Shown piece after piece: positions 42,169 through 51,846 of a stretch of DNA of 64,000 bases. The stretch is taken from the NCBI RefSeq assembly GCF_039543645.1, contig NZ_BAABKD010000002.1, forward strand, positions 186,001 through 250,000, written 5' to 3'. The DNA comes from Paenalcaligenes hermetiae (GTDB taxonomy: Bacteria > Pseudomonadota > Gammaproteobacteria > Burkholderiales > Burkholderiaceae_B). A program made the position numbers and the translations under genes. A model generated the notes under the pieces. That model was not told where the DNA came from and searched no databases. It worked only from the letters and a program-made list of their open reading frames with translations. The first letter of the stretch is position 1, and each line of letters starts with the position of its first letter.

Positions 42169-43155
42169 CTATAGCCACTTATGTTGTTTCAATACATAGT
42201 CACGCACCCCTGTTTGCACATCCACAAAACTTTCTGTGTATCCAGCGGCTCGTAGCTGTGTTAGGTCTGCTTGCGTATGGCTTTGATAACGACCTTTAAG
42301 ATCTTCGGGGAAATCAATGTATTGCAACACTTGTTGCTCTACCATTTGCTCTAGCGTAAGTGCCGGCAAACCGTCTAGTTCACGCATTGTATTAACAACT
42401 GTATGCGCCACGTCATTAAAAGGCTGTGCACGACCGCTGCCACAATTAAATATCCCCGATACTTGATGTTGCAAAAAGTGCAGATTCACTTTGACCACAT
42501 CGTCAATGTAGACAAAATCACGCTGCTGCCCCCCGTTAGGGTAGCCGTCCCACGCACCAAACAAACGCACACAGCCTTCTTTTTTGTATTGGTGCATATT
42601 GTGTAAGGCTACCGAAGCCATACGCCCTTTATGATTTTCTTGGGGGCCATACACATTAAAATAGCGTAGCCCTACGACGGGTGCTGTCAGATGTGCTAAA
42701 TGGCGGCGCAATACCTGATCAAAAAGATATTTCGAATAACCGTATACGTTTAAGGGTGCCTCATTGTTGGGGTCCTCGGCATAATGCGGCCCCGCCCCAT
42801 AAACCGCGGCAGAAGAGGCATACACCAAAGGGACATTTCGACTTTGGCAATATTCGAATAGCTCTAAGGTCACACGATAGTTATTATCCATCATGTAACG
42901 TCCATCGCGTTCCGTGGTATCTGAGCACGCCCCTTGATGCAAAACAGCTTGGATTTTTGGTAGCCTTTGGCGCAAAAGTAAATCTCTAAATACCGCTTTA
43001 TCCATATAGTCGGCAATATCCGCTTGGACTAGGTTTTGAAATTTATCCCCTTGCTGCAGGTCATCCACCACCAAAATGTCATTAATCCCAATTTGATTCA
43101 GACCTAATACTAAGTTGCTGCCAATAAAGCCAGCTCCCCCTGTTACTACTATCAT
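42169..43155 (-). CDS. hldD: ADP-L-glycero-D-manno-heptose-6-epimerase
   Basis: Short-chain-dehydrogenase-fold epimerase that makes the final ADP-heptose precursor for the LPS inner core. The 328 residues start with the NADP-binding loop VVTGGAGFIGSN and contain SSAAVYGAG, the catalytic YGYSK motif and LRYFNVYGPQENHKGRMAS, all diagnostic. Its start overlaps the kinase gene's end by four bases. Confidence 0.96.
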   Translation of the reverse strand: MIVVTGGAGFIGSNLVLGLNQIGINDILVVDDLQQGDKFQNLVQADIADYMDKAVFRDLLLRQRLPKIQAVLHQGACSDTTERDGRYMMDNNYRVTLELFEYCQSRNVPLVYASSAAVYGAGPHYAEDPNNEAPLNVYGYSKYLFDQVLRRHLAHLTAPVVGLRYFNVYGPQENHKGRMASVALHNMHQYKKEGCVRLFGAWDGYPNGGQQRDFVYIDDVVKVNLHFLQHQVSGIFNCGSGRAQPFNDVAHTVVNTMRELDGLPALTLEQMVEQQVLQYIDFPEDLKGRYQSHTQADLTQLRAAGYTESFVDVQTGVRDYVLKQHKWL

Positions 43156-44081
43156 CGCAATTCCTCTGCTGTCACCGTTGATGTGCCTAATTTCCCTACC
43201 ACAATACTGCCGGCTTTATTGGCCCAGTACATCGCTTCATTCCAGCTCAACCCAGCCGCTCTCGCTACTGCTAATGTAGCCAATACGGTATCCCCTGCCC
43301 CAGAAACATCGAACACCTCTTGTGCTTGTGCCACGGTATGGGCCCGCCCTGTTTCGGTGTAAATCGTCATCCCCTGTTCTGAGCGAGTAATGAGCAAAGC
43401 CTCTAAGCCAAGTTGCTGACGTAACTGCTGCGCTTTTTGCGTTAGTTCGTCTTCACTTTGCCAAGAACCAACTGCCTGCTGCATCTCAAGACGATTTGGA
43501 GTAATACTGCTTGCCCCATAATAACGGCTATAGTTATCGCCTTTGGGATCAACCAAAACGGGCTTGTGTTGCTGTTTAGCTAAAGCAATCAATGGCTCAA
43601 TGGACGTTAATGCTCCCTTAGCGTAGTCCGAAAACACCACCACATCGTGCAACGCGAGCTGCTGTGTAAAGGTCTGTGCTAACTGTGCTAATGAGGTAGC
43701 AGAAGGCGGATTTTCAAAATCCACGCGCAATAGTTGTTGCTGCCGCCCTAGTACACGTAATTTTTGTATAGTGGGCTGTTCCTGATCATGACATAACTGC
43801 GCGACAACGCCAGCTTCTTTACACAATGCTGCTATCGTTTGCCCAGCCTCGTCCTGCCCCACTAACCCTATGAGTGTGGCCTGCGCCCCTAAAGCGACAC
43901 AGTTACGAGCCACGTTCGCGGCCCCCCCTAAGCGATCCTCTTTACGTGCCACTTTGACTACAGGCACAGGAGCCTCGGGGGAAATACGATTGACCTCACC
44001 AAACCAATAGCGGTCTAACATCACATCCCCTACTACCAATATACGTAGAGAAGCAATACGCTCTGCTTGAGGAAACATCAT
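43152..44081 (-). CDS. hldA: D-glycero-beta-D-manno-heptose-7-phosphate kinase (single-domain)
   Basis: PfkB-family kinase for ADP-heptose synthesis. The 309 residues have RILVVGDVMLDRYWFGEVNR, GGAANVARNCVALGA and the catalytic VFDVSGAGDTVLATLAV motif. It covers only the kinase half of E. coli HldE. The adenylyltransferase (HldC/RfaE2) half is absent here and must be elsewhere, the usual split in betaproteobacteria. I start at the ATG at 44081, which overlaps the lapB stop as ATGA and has GAGGAG upstream; upstream in-frame starts enter lapB. Confidence 0.94.
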   Translation of the reverse strand: MMFPQAERIASLRILVVGDVMLDRYWFGEVNRISPEAPVPVVKVARKEDRLGGAANVARNCVALGAQATLIGLVGQDEAGQTIAALCKEAGVVAQLCHDQEQPTIQKLRVLGRQQQLLRVDFENPPSATSLAQLAQTFTQQLALHDVVVFSDYAKGALTSIEPLIALAKQQHKPVLVDPKGDNYSRYYGASSITPNRLEMQQAVGSWQSEDELTQKAQQLRQQLGLEALLITRSEQGMTIYTETGRAHTVAQAQEVFDVSGAGDTVLATLAVARAAGLSWNEAMYWANKAGSIVVGKLGTSTVTAEELR

Positions 44082-45295
44082 GCCTGGAGCTCCTCGAGAC
44101 GCTTGGGTGCATAGCTTTCCCATTGGGTGCAGCCTGGGCACTGCCAATAAAAATGCTTGGCTTCAAATCCACAATGTTGACACGCATATTTATCTAAGCG
44201 TTGAGTATGCTTATGCACTAGGGTACGCAACAAATGCAAATCCCCACCCAGTACATGCTGCGCATCTGGATTATCGGGATGCTGTAGTTCAAACTGCAGA
44301 CTTCGATCCAAACCCAACAAAGAGGGATGCTGCTGTAAGGCTTGACGGGCAAACGTCCATGCTGCCGTTGCCCCTTGCTGCTGTCTTAGCGCTTTAAATA
44401 TCTGGGCAAACACATCAATCGATGGGTATTGTTCATAATGCTTTTGTAGCAACGCCAGCCCTTGTGGCGCTTGCTCTTGTTGGCTATAGCACTGCATTAA
44501 CTCAGCAGCAATTAAGCCCGCATACTGTGGCGCTACTCGCAACACCTCTTGTAAATAAAATAACTGTAGAGCGTAATCGTTTTGCAAGTAGGCAAGCTGA
44601 GCTCGCAACATAAAAATACGTGCGGTCGAGGCGCGACTCCCTTCTTTTTGCCCAAGCTCTTTTGCCGCTTTTTCTGCTTCGTTAAGCGCTTGCTCTGCTT
44701 GTATTAAGTTCGGCTCGCGACGTTTAAGCGCTGCCTCGGCTTGCTCACACTGATAATGCACCAATTGTGGTACCGGCTCATCGACAAGTGTGCGTAAACG
44801 TCGGACAGCCTCAATGGCTTTAGGCCAATCATGGCCGGACTCATAGATATAAATCAGCGCGCGCACGGCTGCAATAGCATGCCGTCCAGTGGAAACAGCC
44901 TCAAAAGCGGCTTCGGCACGATCCAACATCCCCGCTTTCAGAAAATCCTGAGCAATTTCAAACTGAGCATTTTCACGGTCAACTTGCGGTAGATCGGTAC
45001 GCGCCAATAAACTTTGATGGACACGAATCGCACGCTCCATTTCGCCTCGACGCCTAAAAAGACTACCCAAAGCAAAGTGCAACTCTGTTGTTTCCGTATC
45101 TAGCTTGGCAACCTCGATAAAAGCATCGATCGCTCGATCTGGCTCTTCGTTAAGTAAAAAATTTAAGCCTTTAAAATAGGAATCAGGTAGCTGTCGACTC
45201 TCTGAGAGCATTTGCTTAAAATCAACACGGGCAGCAATCCAGCCTAACCCAAAAAACACAGGCACAAATATGAGCCACCACGGTTCAAAATCCAC
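44078..45295 (-). CDS. lapB: Lipopolysaccharide assembly protein B
   Basis: Membrane-anchored TPR protein (YciM) that regulates LPS level by directing LpxC to FtsH. The 405 residues have an N-terminal hydrophobic anchor (WWLIFVPVFFGLGWIAARVD), a series of TPR helical repeats, and a C-terminal rubredoxin-type zinc knuckle, CQHCGFEAKHFYWQCPGC. Length and architecture are those of LapB. The conserved partner lapA is directly upstream. Confidence 0.94.
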   Translation of the reverse strand: MDFEPWWLIFVPVFFGLGWIAARVDFKQMLSESRQLPDSYFKGLNFLLNEEPDRAIDAFIEVAKLDTETTELHFALGSLFRRRGEMERAIRVHQSLLARTDLPQVDRENAQFEIAQDFLKAGMLDRAEAAFEAVSTGRHAIAAVRALIYIYESGHDWPKAIEAVRRLRTLVDEPVPQLVHYQCEQAEAALKRREPNLIQAEQALNEAEKAAKELGQKEGSRASTARIFMLRAQLAYLQNDYALQLFYLQEVLRVAPQYAGLIAAELMQCYSQQEQAPQGLALLQKHYEQYPSIDVFAQIFKALRQQQGATAAWTFARQALQQHPSLLGLDRSLQFELQHPDNPDAQHVLGGDLHLLRTLVHKHTQRLDKYACQHCGFEAKHFYWQCPGCTQWESYAPKRLEELQA

Positions 45296-45310
45296 GCTAC
45301 ATACCTCGGC

Positions 45311-45634
45311 TTATAAGGGGGCTAATGGCGCAATCGTTTCAGCGGCTACAGGATCTGCAGGCACTTCCGGGTTCTTAAGCTTATCCTTTAATTGAGCCAC
45401 ATCGCGTTTTAATTTGGTAATTTCACGCTTTTTACGCATTACATGTAACACCATTAACAATAGACCAAGCATTAAGCCTAATAAAAATGCCACCAACATC
45501 ACTACAATCAATGGCACATTCGCCAAGGCATAATCAGCAAAAAAGCTAACTTTAACTGGCTCTGTATTTTTTAATGCGAATAAAAGCACCACCACAAAAA
45601 CCAGCAGCCGCAATACCCATACGAGATAGCGCAT
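45311..45634 (-). CDS. lapA: Lipopolysaccharide assembly protein A
   Basis: Small membrane protein (107 residues, DUF1049) that works with LapB. Two hydrophobic helices (about 3-21 and 40-65) are followed by a basic, coiled-coil-like stretch, KKREITKLKRDVAQLKDKL. I start at the ATG at 45634, with TTGGAG seven bases upstream. The gene sits between the ihfB terminator and lapB, beginning the lapA-lapB-hldA-hldD group. Confidence 0.9.
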   Translation of the reverse strand: MRYLVWVLRLLVFVVVLLFALKNTEPVKVSFFADYALANVPLIVVMLVAFLLGLMLGLLLMVLHVMRKKREITKLKRDVAQLKDKLKNPEVPADPVAAETIAPLAPL

Positions 45635-45711
45635 AAATAGCTCCAACAAATAATGTGATGTTCTGATTGTAAAGGCAAACGCCTAAATAGCACAGACGCA
45701 AAAACAGGCTC

Positions 45712-45735
45712 ATAATGAGCCTGTTCGATTGGGTA
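45712..45735 (-). terminator. Rho-independent terminator of rpsA-ihfB
   Basis: AACAGGCTCAT and ATGAGCCTGTT form an almost loop-free 11-base inverted repeat around one base. On the minus strand TTTTT follows. It begins just after the ihfB stop. Confidence 0.85.
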
Positions 45736-45739
45736 CGAT

Positions 45740-46045
45740 TTACGAGTCGCGCTGCTGTGCTAAAAATGCTTGATCAACACGTTCTCGTAACTCTTTTCCT
45801 GCTTTAAAGTGAGGAACTTGTTTGGCAGGCACAAGAACCTTTTCACCAGAGCGCGGGTTGCGACCAATACGTGGGGCACGTGTTGATAATGAAAAACTAC
45901 CAAACCCACGAATTTCGATACGCTGGCCACTAACTAAAGCAGCCGTCATCGCATCTAATATGGTTTTTACCGTTAGCTCTGTGTCCTTGTGGGCCAGCTG
46001 CGGATAGCTGCTGGCCAAACGTGCAATCAGTTCGGACTTAGTCAC
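45740..46045 (-). CDS. ihfB: Integration host factor beta subunit
   Basis: Nucleoid-bending protein that forms a heterodimer with IhfA. The 101 residues contain the HU/IHF DNA-binding arm GRNPRSGEKVLVPAKQVPHF, with the conserved proline that intercalates DNA, and IEIRGFGSFSLSTRAPR. The N-terminal MTKSELIARLA is IhfB-like rather than HU-like. It lies three bases after rpsA, the standard arrangement. Confidence 0.95.
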   Translation of the reverse strand: MTKSELIARLASSYPQLAHKDTELTVKTILDAMTAALVSGQRIEIRGFGSFSLSTRAPRIGRNPRSGEKVLVPAKQVPHFKAGKELRERVDQAFLAQQRDS

Positions 46046-46048
46046 GCT

Positions 46049-47767
46049 TTACTCAGCGTCTTCACGCTGCTGTTCTAATTGAGCACGTAATAGCGCACCA
46101 AGGTTGGTGGTACCTGCAGAGGCACTGGCATCAGATAGACGCTGCATGTTTTGTGCAGTTTCTGCGCTATCAATGGCTTTGATAGACAACTGAATGCTAC
46201 GGGCTTTGCGATCCACGTTGATGATCATGGCTTCTACCTCATCGCCCTCTTTGAGAGCGGTGGTAGCGTCTTCTACACGACCAGCAGAGATTTCCGAAGC
46301 GCGTAGGTAGCCTTCAACGTCAACCGATAGTGTCACCACAGCGCCTTTGGGCTCTACGGATTTCACAGTACCGGTAACTACTGCACCTTTATCATTTGCC
46401 GATACATAGTTGTTGAAAGGATCGCCTTCGAGCTGTTTAATACCCAAGGAAATGCGCTCTTTTTCGGTATCAATACCGAGCACAATCGCATCCACTTCGT
46501 CGCCTTTTTTGTAGTTGCGTACCGCTTCTTCGCCACTGTCAGTCCAGGAGAGGTCGGACAAGTGAACCAAACCGTCGATACCACCGTCTAGGCCAACGAA
46601 CACACCAAAGTCAGTGATGGATTTAATTGCGCCGCGTACTTTATCACCACGTTTGAAGTTCAGAGCGAACTCCTCCCATGGGTTAGGACGGCACTGCTTC
46701 ATACCCAAGGAAATACGACGACGATCCTCGTCAATATCCAACACCATGACTTCGACTTCTTCGCCTAGTGTTACGACTTTACGTGGGTCAACGTTTTTGT
46801 TGGTCCAGTCCATTTCAGACACGTGTACTAGACCCTCGATACCGTCTTCGACCTCGACAAATGCGCCGTAATCAGTCAAGTTGGTCACTTTACCGAATAG
46901 ACGTGTACCCTGTGGGTAACGACGGGATAAACCGATCCATGGGTCTTCGCCAAGCTGTTTCACACCTAAGGAAACACGGCTACGCTCTTGATCAAATTTT
47001 AGGACCTTGGCTTCGATTTCCTCTCCGACCTGCAATACTTCGGAAGGATGACGAACACGACGCCATGCCATGTCAGTGATGTGCAATAGACCGTCAATAC
47101 CACCCAAGTCCACGAAAGCGCCGTAGTCGGTAATGTTTTTTACAATACCCTTAACAACAATACCTTCGGTGAGGGTTTCGAGTAGTTTCTGACGCTCTTC
47201 GCCCATGCTGGCTTCGAGCACTGCACGACGAGAAAGCACAACGTTATTACGCTTACGATCGAGTTTAATCACTTTAAACTCGACGGTTTTGCCTTCGTAT
47301 GGGGTGGTGTCTTTTACAGGACGTAAATCAACCAAGGAACCGGGCAAGAACGCACGGATACCATTGGTCATTACAGTCATACCGCCTTTGACCTTGCCAG
47401 TGATGGTACCGGTGACGAGCTCGCCAGATTCCAAAGCTTGTTCTAGAGACAACCATGCCGATAGACGTTTGGCGCGATCACGCGATAGGATCGTGTCACC
47501 GTAACCGTTTTCAAAAGCATCGATAGCAACGGAAACGTAATCACCGGGTTCTACTTCGAGCTCGCCCTGATCGTTTAAGAACTCTTCGATAGGGATCAAG
47601 GACTCGGATTTTAGACCGGCGTTAACCAAAACGTAGTTATGGTCAATACGCAAGACTTCGGCGGAAATGACCTCTCCGGCTTTTAGGTCTTGGGACTGAA
47701 GGCTTTCTTCAAATAAATCGGCAAAGCTTTCGCCGCCTAATACATCGGTAGTAGAGATGGAGGACAT
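46049..47767 (-). CDS. rpsA: 30S ribosomal protein S1
   Basis: S1 recruits and unfolds mRNA on the 30S subunit. The 572 residues contain six S1 RNA-binding domains, visible as repeated blocks such as VKNITDYGAFVDLGGIDGLL, VTNLTDYGAFVEVEDGIEGL and IKSITDFGVFVGLDGGIDGL. The first two domains are divergent, as in all long S1 proteins. Length and domain number are normal for proteobacteria. Confidence 0.96.
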   Translation of the reverse strand: MSSISTTDVLGGESFADLFEESLQSQDLKAGEVISAEVLRIDHNYVLVNAGLKSESLIPIEEFLNDQGELEVEPGDYVSVAIDAFENGYGDTILSRDRAKRLSAWLSLEQALESGELVTGTITGKVKGGMTVMTNGIRAFLPGSLVDLRPVKDTTPYEGKTVEFKVIKLDRKRNNVVLSRRAVLEASMGEERQKLLETLTEGIVVKGIVKNITDYGAFVDLGGIDGLLHITDMAWRRVRHPSEVLQVGEEIEAKVLKFDQERSRVSLGVKQLGEDPWIGLSRRYPQGTRLFGKVTNLTDYGAFVEVEDGIEGLVHVSEMDWTNKNVDPRKVVTLGEEVEVMVLDIDEDRRRISLGMKQCRPNPWEEFALNFKRGDKVRGAIKSITDFGVFVGLDGGIDGLVHLSDLSWTDSGEEAVRNYKKGDEVDAIVLGIDTEKERISLGIKQLEGDPFNNYVSANDKGAVVTGTVKSVEPKGAVVTLSVDVEGYLRASEISAGRVEDATTALKEGDEVEAMIINVDRKARSIQLSIKAIDSAETAQNMQRLSDASASAGTTNLGALLRAQLEQQREDAE

Positions 47768-47867
47768 TAAATAATTCCATCAGCCATTACTGGCTTTGTA
47801 AAAGCACACTGGAGCGTATTTGCCCAGCGGAGTGAAAAACACATCAATAATGACAATACCGCCGTCA

Positions 47868-48551
47868 TTATCGACACCTGAATGTGGATTGAGCATTTGC
47901 CCAATATTGCAACACCTGATTTACGGTCTCATCAATGGATAATGATGAGGAATCAAGGATATACGCATCCTGCGCCGGCTTTAATGGAGCAACGGCTCGA
48001 TTCGTATCCCGTAAATCACGGGCTTGTAAATCAACTAATAGATCTGAAAGATTAGCAGATATGCCTTTATCTATCAACTGTTTATAGCGTCTTTGGGCTC
48101 GTGATTGCACATCTGCAACAAGGAAGATTTTCAGCGGTGCATTAGGAAAAACCACCGTACCCATATCGCGCCCATCTGCAACTAAGCCTTTACCGGTTTG
48201 AAAAGCACGCTGTCGAGCTAACAACGCCTCTCGTACCGCCGGATAAGCGGCTATTTTAGACGCTAACAAGCCAATGTGTTCTTGTCGAAGTGCATCCGTG
48301 ACATCAACCTGATTCAAATAGCTACGCCCTGCTGAAAAATGCACATCCAATGCTTGCGCTTGTTGTGCAACAGCAGATTCCTCATCGCTATCAATCATAT
48401 TTTGCTCACACGCTAATGCGGTAAGCCGATATAAAGCACCGCTATCTAAGACGTGCCAACCCAATTGTTGCGCAACGCGGCTAGCTACCGTACCTTTGCC
48501 CGAAGCGGTTGGTCCATCAATCGTAATAACAGGCGTATTAGAGGAGACCAT
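47868..48551 (-). CDS. cmk: Cytidylate kinase
   Basis: Phosphorylates CMP and dCMP to the diphosphates. The 227 residues begin with the P-loop DGPTASGKGT (12-21) and include VLDSGALYRLTALA, VADGRDMGTVVFPNAPLKIF and the lid region RAQRRYKQL. It follows aroA without a gap and precedes rpsA by 100 bases, an ordering widespread in betaproteobacteria. Confidence 0.95.
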   Translation of the reverse strand: MVSSNTPVITIDGPTASGKGTVASRVAQQLGWHVLDSGALYRLTALACEQNMIDSDEESAVAQQAQALDVHFSAGRSYLNQVDVTDALRQEHIGLLASKIAAYPAVREALLARQRAFQTGKGLVADGRDMGTVVFPNAPLKIFLVADVQSRAQRRYKQLIDKGISANLSDLLVDLQARDLRDTNRAVAPLKPAQDAYILDSSSLSIDETVNQVLQYWANAQSTFRCR

Positions 48552-49871
48552 TTATTGCACCAACTCATTAAAGACAGAGAAATAGTGGGGAAAGGTTTTA
48601 CTAACGCAGTTGGGGTCTAATATGGTTTGAGGTACCCCCCCGAACACAGCCAAAGATAAACACATCGCCATACGATGATCATCGTATGTATGTATACGTG
48701 CTGAACGCCACTGCTCTGGTGCGATAGGATAAACCCGTAACCAATCCGGCCCTGATTCCACCTGGGCCCCGATTTGGCGTAGCTCATTTTGCATGGCATC
48801 AATACGATCCGTTTCTTTCACGCGCCAGCTCGCAATATTACGTAGTGTGCATGGTCCATCTGCATAAATGGCTATCGCTGCCGCCGTCATAGCAGCATCG
48901 GGGATCAAGTTAAAATCCATATCAAAAGCGCGCAGTTTTTCTCCGGCCGCTACCTTTTTTCCACGTACCACCATTGCATTGGGTTCAAACTGCACCTCTG
49001 CCCCCATCTGCTGCATCACGTTGGCAAACTGCACGTCACCCTGAACGGATAAAGCACCTACGCCCTCGATACGAATCGGCCCACCCGCAATCGTACCTAA
49101 TGCCAAAAAATACGAGGCAGAAGAGGCATCACCTTCTACGTGTAATGTTTCTGGTGACTGGTAACGCGCGGATTTGCTCACTACAAAACGCTGCCAGTTT
49201 GCGTCATGCTCTACCTGCACGCCAAAACGCGCCATCATGTCTAAGGTAATCGCAATATATGGCTGTGAGATCAGTGTGCCCTCGACCTCGATCACTAAAT
49301 CTTGCTGACACTGTTGTGTCGCTATAGGCGCCGCCATAAGCAAAGCCGTTAAAAACTGACTGGAGACCGAGCCTTTAACACGAATAGGCTGAGAAATATT
49401 TAGCTGTGGCGAACGTATACGCAGCGGGGGGTAGCCATCATTACCCAGATAGTCTATCTGTGCTCCCGCGGCTCGCAATGCATCAACCAAATCACCGATC
49501 GGACGCTCATGCATACGAGGAATACCGGAGAGCGTGAACTCGCCCCCCATCAACGCAAGGGCTGCGGTCAGAGAACGAACAGCCGTGCCCGCATTCCCCA
49601 AAAACAAGTCGGCCCGAGACGGCGAAAAAGGAACGCCGCCCTGAATCCGATATGTAGTCTCCGCCACTTTCTGAGCAGACACGCCCATTTTGTGCAAAGA
49701 CTCCAACATAACCCGTGTGTCATCAGAGTCCAACACCCCAGTTAAAGTTGTTGTGCCAGAAGTAATTGCCGCAAGCAGTAAAGCCCGGTTAGAAATACTT
49801 TTTGACCCAGGTAGCTGCACGGTACCCTGGGCATGTGTGGCCGGTGATAAGGTTAATGCTTCTAAGCTCAT
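48552..49871 (-). CDS. aroA: 3-phosphoshikimate 1-carboxyvinyltransferase (EPSP synthase)
   Basis: Sixth step of the shikimate pathway, joining PEP to shikimate-3-phosphate. The 439 residues contain LPGSKSISNRALLLAAI at the N-terminus, the active-site loop LFLGNAGTAVRSLTAALAL and RIPRMHERPIGDLVDAL-type residues (SGIPRMHERPIGDL), plus a C-terminal TYDDHRMAMCLSL. The LGNAGTAVRSLTA loop with GNAGTAxR is that of class I enzymes. It overlaps tyrA by four bases. Confidence 0.96.
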   Translation of the reverse strand: MSLEALTLSPATHAQGTVQLPGSKSISNRALLLAAITSGTTTLTGVLDSDDTRVMLESLHKMGVSAQKVAETTYRIQGGVPFSPSRADLFLGNAGTAVRSLTAALALMGGEFTLSGIPRMHERPIGDLVDALRAAGAQIDYLGNDGYPPLRIRSPQLNISQPIRVKGSVSSQFLTALLMAAPIATQQCQQDLVIEVEGTLISQPYIAITLDMMARFGVQVEHDANWQRFVVSKSARYQSPETLHVEGDASSASYFLALGTIAGGPIRIEGVGALSVQGDVQFANVMQQMGAEVQFEPNAMVVRGKKVAAGEKLRAFDMDFNLIPDAAMTAAAIAIYADGPCTLRNIASWRVKETDRIDAMQNELRQIGAQVESGPDWLRVYPIAPEQWRSARIHTYDDHRMAMCLSLAVFGGVPQTILDPNCVSKTFPHYFSVFNELVQ

Positions 49872-50755
49872 TGTAATCCACTCCTGCTACCCCAAAGACG
49901 GCGGGCTAAGGCCGCTTTTTCTAAAAAATCATATAAGGCTTGTTCATCCGTATCGCGCAGTGCGCGCTCTGCCTGCTCAAAAGCAGCGCGCACTTGCTGC
50001 AGCTCAGACAATACCGCCTCGCGATTGCTTAAAAAAATATCACGCCAGACCTCAGCCGAACCTGCCGCAATCCGCGTAAAATCTCTAAAGCCGCTGCCAG
50101 CCACATGCAACCGCACATCAGCATCGCTCGCACTCGCAACCTGCCACATAAAGACAGAAGATAGAAAATGCGGTACATGACTCACCGAAGCCAGCACCCG
50201 GTCATGGCTTTCAGCTGACATCAGCATCACGCGCGCTCCGCAGGCCTCCCACATCTGAGTCAAAAATGCACGCGCTCGTTGCGTGTTGTTTTTATGTGGG
50301 GTCAAAATCACAATACGATTTTGATATAAATCAGACTGAGCCGCCTCAGGCCCTGCTTTCTCTGCGCCCGCAATAGGATGCCCCGCTAAAAACTGTGTAG
50401 ATTGCTCGCCAAGCACTTCAATCGCTTCTGTCACCACATCGGCTTTAGTACTCCCTACATCGGTGATGAGGGTGTGGGGCAATAAATGGGGCTGAATTTG
50501 TTCTAGTAGAGATCGCGTAGCCCGCACGGGTGTCGCCAAAACGATCAAATCTGCCTGCTGTGTGGCCGTCGCTAAATCCGCGACCTCGTCAATCAGCCCT
50601 AGACGCAAGGCGGCGCTGGTAGTAGCGGTCTGCCGACTCACGCCAATGACCTTACCGACACAACCCGCTTTTTTTAATGCTGCAGCCAAGGACCCACCTA
50701 TTAGGCCCGGCCCTACCACTACCAATACTGGCACGAAAAAAGAGGGGGTCTGCAT
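49868..50755 (-). CDS. tyrA: Prephenate dehydrogenase
   Basis: Oxidative decarboxylation of prephenate (or arogenate) toward tyrosine. The 295 residues begin the NAD-binding fold with LVVVGPGLIGGSLAAALKKAG and have LATPVRATRSLLEQIQP, DVGSTKADV and LAGHPIAGAEKAG, the family's substrate-site motifs. I start at the ATG at 50755, two bases after the pheA stop with AGGA upstream; a TTG five codons earlier is possible. It is a free-standing TyrA without chorismate mutase, whose activity is provided by pheA. Confidence 0.93.
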   Translation of the reverse strand: MQTPSFFVPVLVVVGPGLIGGSLAAALKKAGCVGKVIGVSRQTATTSAALRLGLIDEVADLATATQQADLIVLATPVRATRSLLEQIQPHLLPHTLITDVGSTKADVVTEAIEVLGEQSTQFLAGHPIAGAEKAGPEAAQSDLYQNRIVILTPHKNNTQRARAFLTQMWEACGARVMLMSAESHDRVLASVSHVPHFLSSVFMWQVASASDADVRLHVAGSGFRDFTRIAAGSAEVWRDIFLSNREAVLSELQQVRAAFEQAERALRDTDEQALYDFLEKAALARRLWGSRSGLQ

Positions 50756-50757
50756 AA

Positions 50758-51846
50758 CTAGTCCTGACAAGGGTAGGAACCAAGGATCTTACAGAAGGCA
50801 ACTTGTTGCTTTAAGGCCTGCAAAGCGCTTTGTACGGCTGGCTCTTCTTGATGACCGAGAAGATCCATATAAAAATAATACTCCCACTGCCCTGTACGCG
50901 CCGGGCGCGACTCCAAACGTGTCATGGAAACCTGATGCTGCGCAAAAGGTGCCAGCATTTCATGCACAGCGCCCGCTCGGTTCGGTACCGCTACAATTAG
51001 GCTCGTTTTATCATTGCCTGAAGGCAAAGACTCGATGTTCCCCACCGCCAAAAAGCGTGTACGGTTTTGAGCATCGTCTTGAATCCCTGCATGAGCCACC
51101 TGTAACCCCCACGACTCTGCCGCCTTTTTGCCCGCAATGGCTGCCACAGAAGCGTCCTGGGAAGCAATTCGTGCCGCCTCGGCATTGCTAGAAGCAGCAT
51201 CTTGCTGAATCTGTGGATAATGGGTAGCCAACCAGTTATGGCACTGTGCTAAAGCTTGTGGATGCGCCATAATACGCTGAACTTGCTCCATTGAGCCGGA
51301 TTGGGTCAGTAGATTATGATGAATCGCTAGGGAATGCTCACCCAACACTTTTAAGGAAGTATTGAGCAATAGGTCCAAGGTGCGGTTTACCGCCCCTTCT
51401 GTTGAGTTTTCAACCGGCACCATCCCTACATCGGCCTCGCCCACCTCGACCAACCGAAAGACCTCATCAAAGCTCTGGCACGGCACCGGTTCCACAAAAT
51501 GCCCAAAATGTGCAAGTGCTGCCTGCTCGGAAAACGAACCCGTAGGACCAAGAAAAGCAACACGCAATTTTTGCTCTAAACCCCTACAGGCAGAAATCAC
51601 CTCGCTCCATACTGCCTGCACAGAAGCAGGCGTAATAGGACCGGTATTCAGATTTTGTAGATGCGTGATAATTTGGGCTTCGCGCTCGGGCTTTAGAATA
51701 CTATCCTCAGCGTTATATGCTTCTTTAATTTTGCCAATTTCTAAAGCGGCTTGCGCTCGCTGGTTAAGCAAGTCCAGAATCTGCTGATCCAACGCATCGA
51801 TACGCTCACGCCAAGGGCGCAAGCGCTCTAATAAATGTTTAGCCAT
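50758..51846 (-). CDS. pheA: Bifunctional chorismate mutase/prephenate dehydratase
   Basis: Converts chorismate to prephenate and then phenylpyruvate. The 362 residues have an N-terminal AroQ helical mutase (RERIDALDQQILDLLNQRAQ), a dehydratase domain (FLGPTGSFSEQAALAHFG, VPVENSTEGAVNRTLDLLL with the catalytic threonine region) and a C-terminal ACT domain with the feedback motif LESRPARTGQWEYYFYMDL. I start at the ATG at 51846, which overlaps the end of serC; upstream in-frame codons lie deeper in serC. Confidence 0.95.
   Translation of the reverse strand: MAKHLLERLRPWRERIDALDQQILDLLNQRAQAALEIGKIKEAYNAEDSILKPEREAQIITHLQNLNTGPITPASVQAVWSEVISACRGLEQKLRVAFLGPTGSFSEQAALAHFGHFVEPVPCQSFDEVFRLVEVGEADVGMVPVENSTEGAVNRTLDLLLNTSLKVLGEHSLAIHHNLLTQSGSMEQVQRIMAHPQALAQCHNWLATHYPQIQQDAASSNAEAARIASQDASVAAIAGKKAAESWGLQVAHAGIQDDAQNRTRFLAVGNIESLPSGNDKTSLIVAVPNRAGAVHEMLAPFAQHQVSMTRLESRPARTGQWEYYFYMDLLGHQEEPAVQSALQALKQQVAFCKILGSYPCQD

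Noticed and set aside
47847..47869. AATGAC/GTCATT hairpin after cmk
   Set aside because: The stem is only six bases, overlaps the cmk stop and has no T-run, so I do not call it a terminator.
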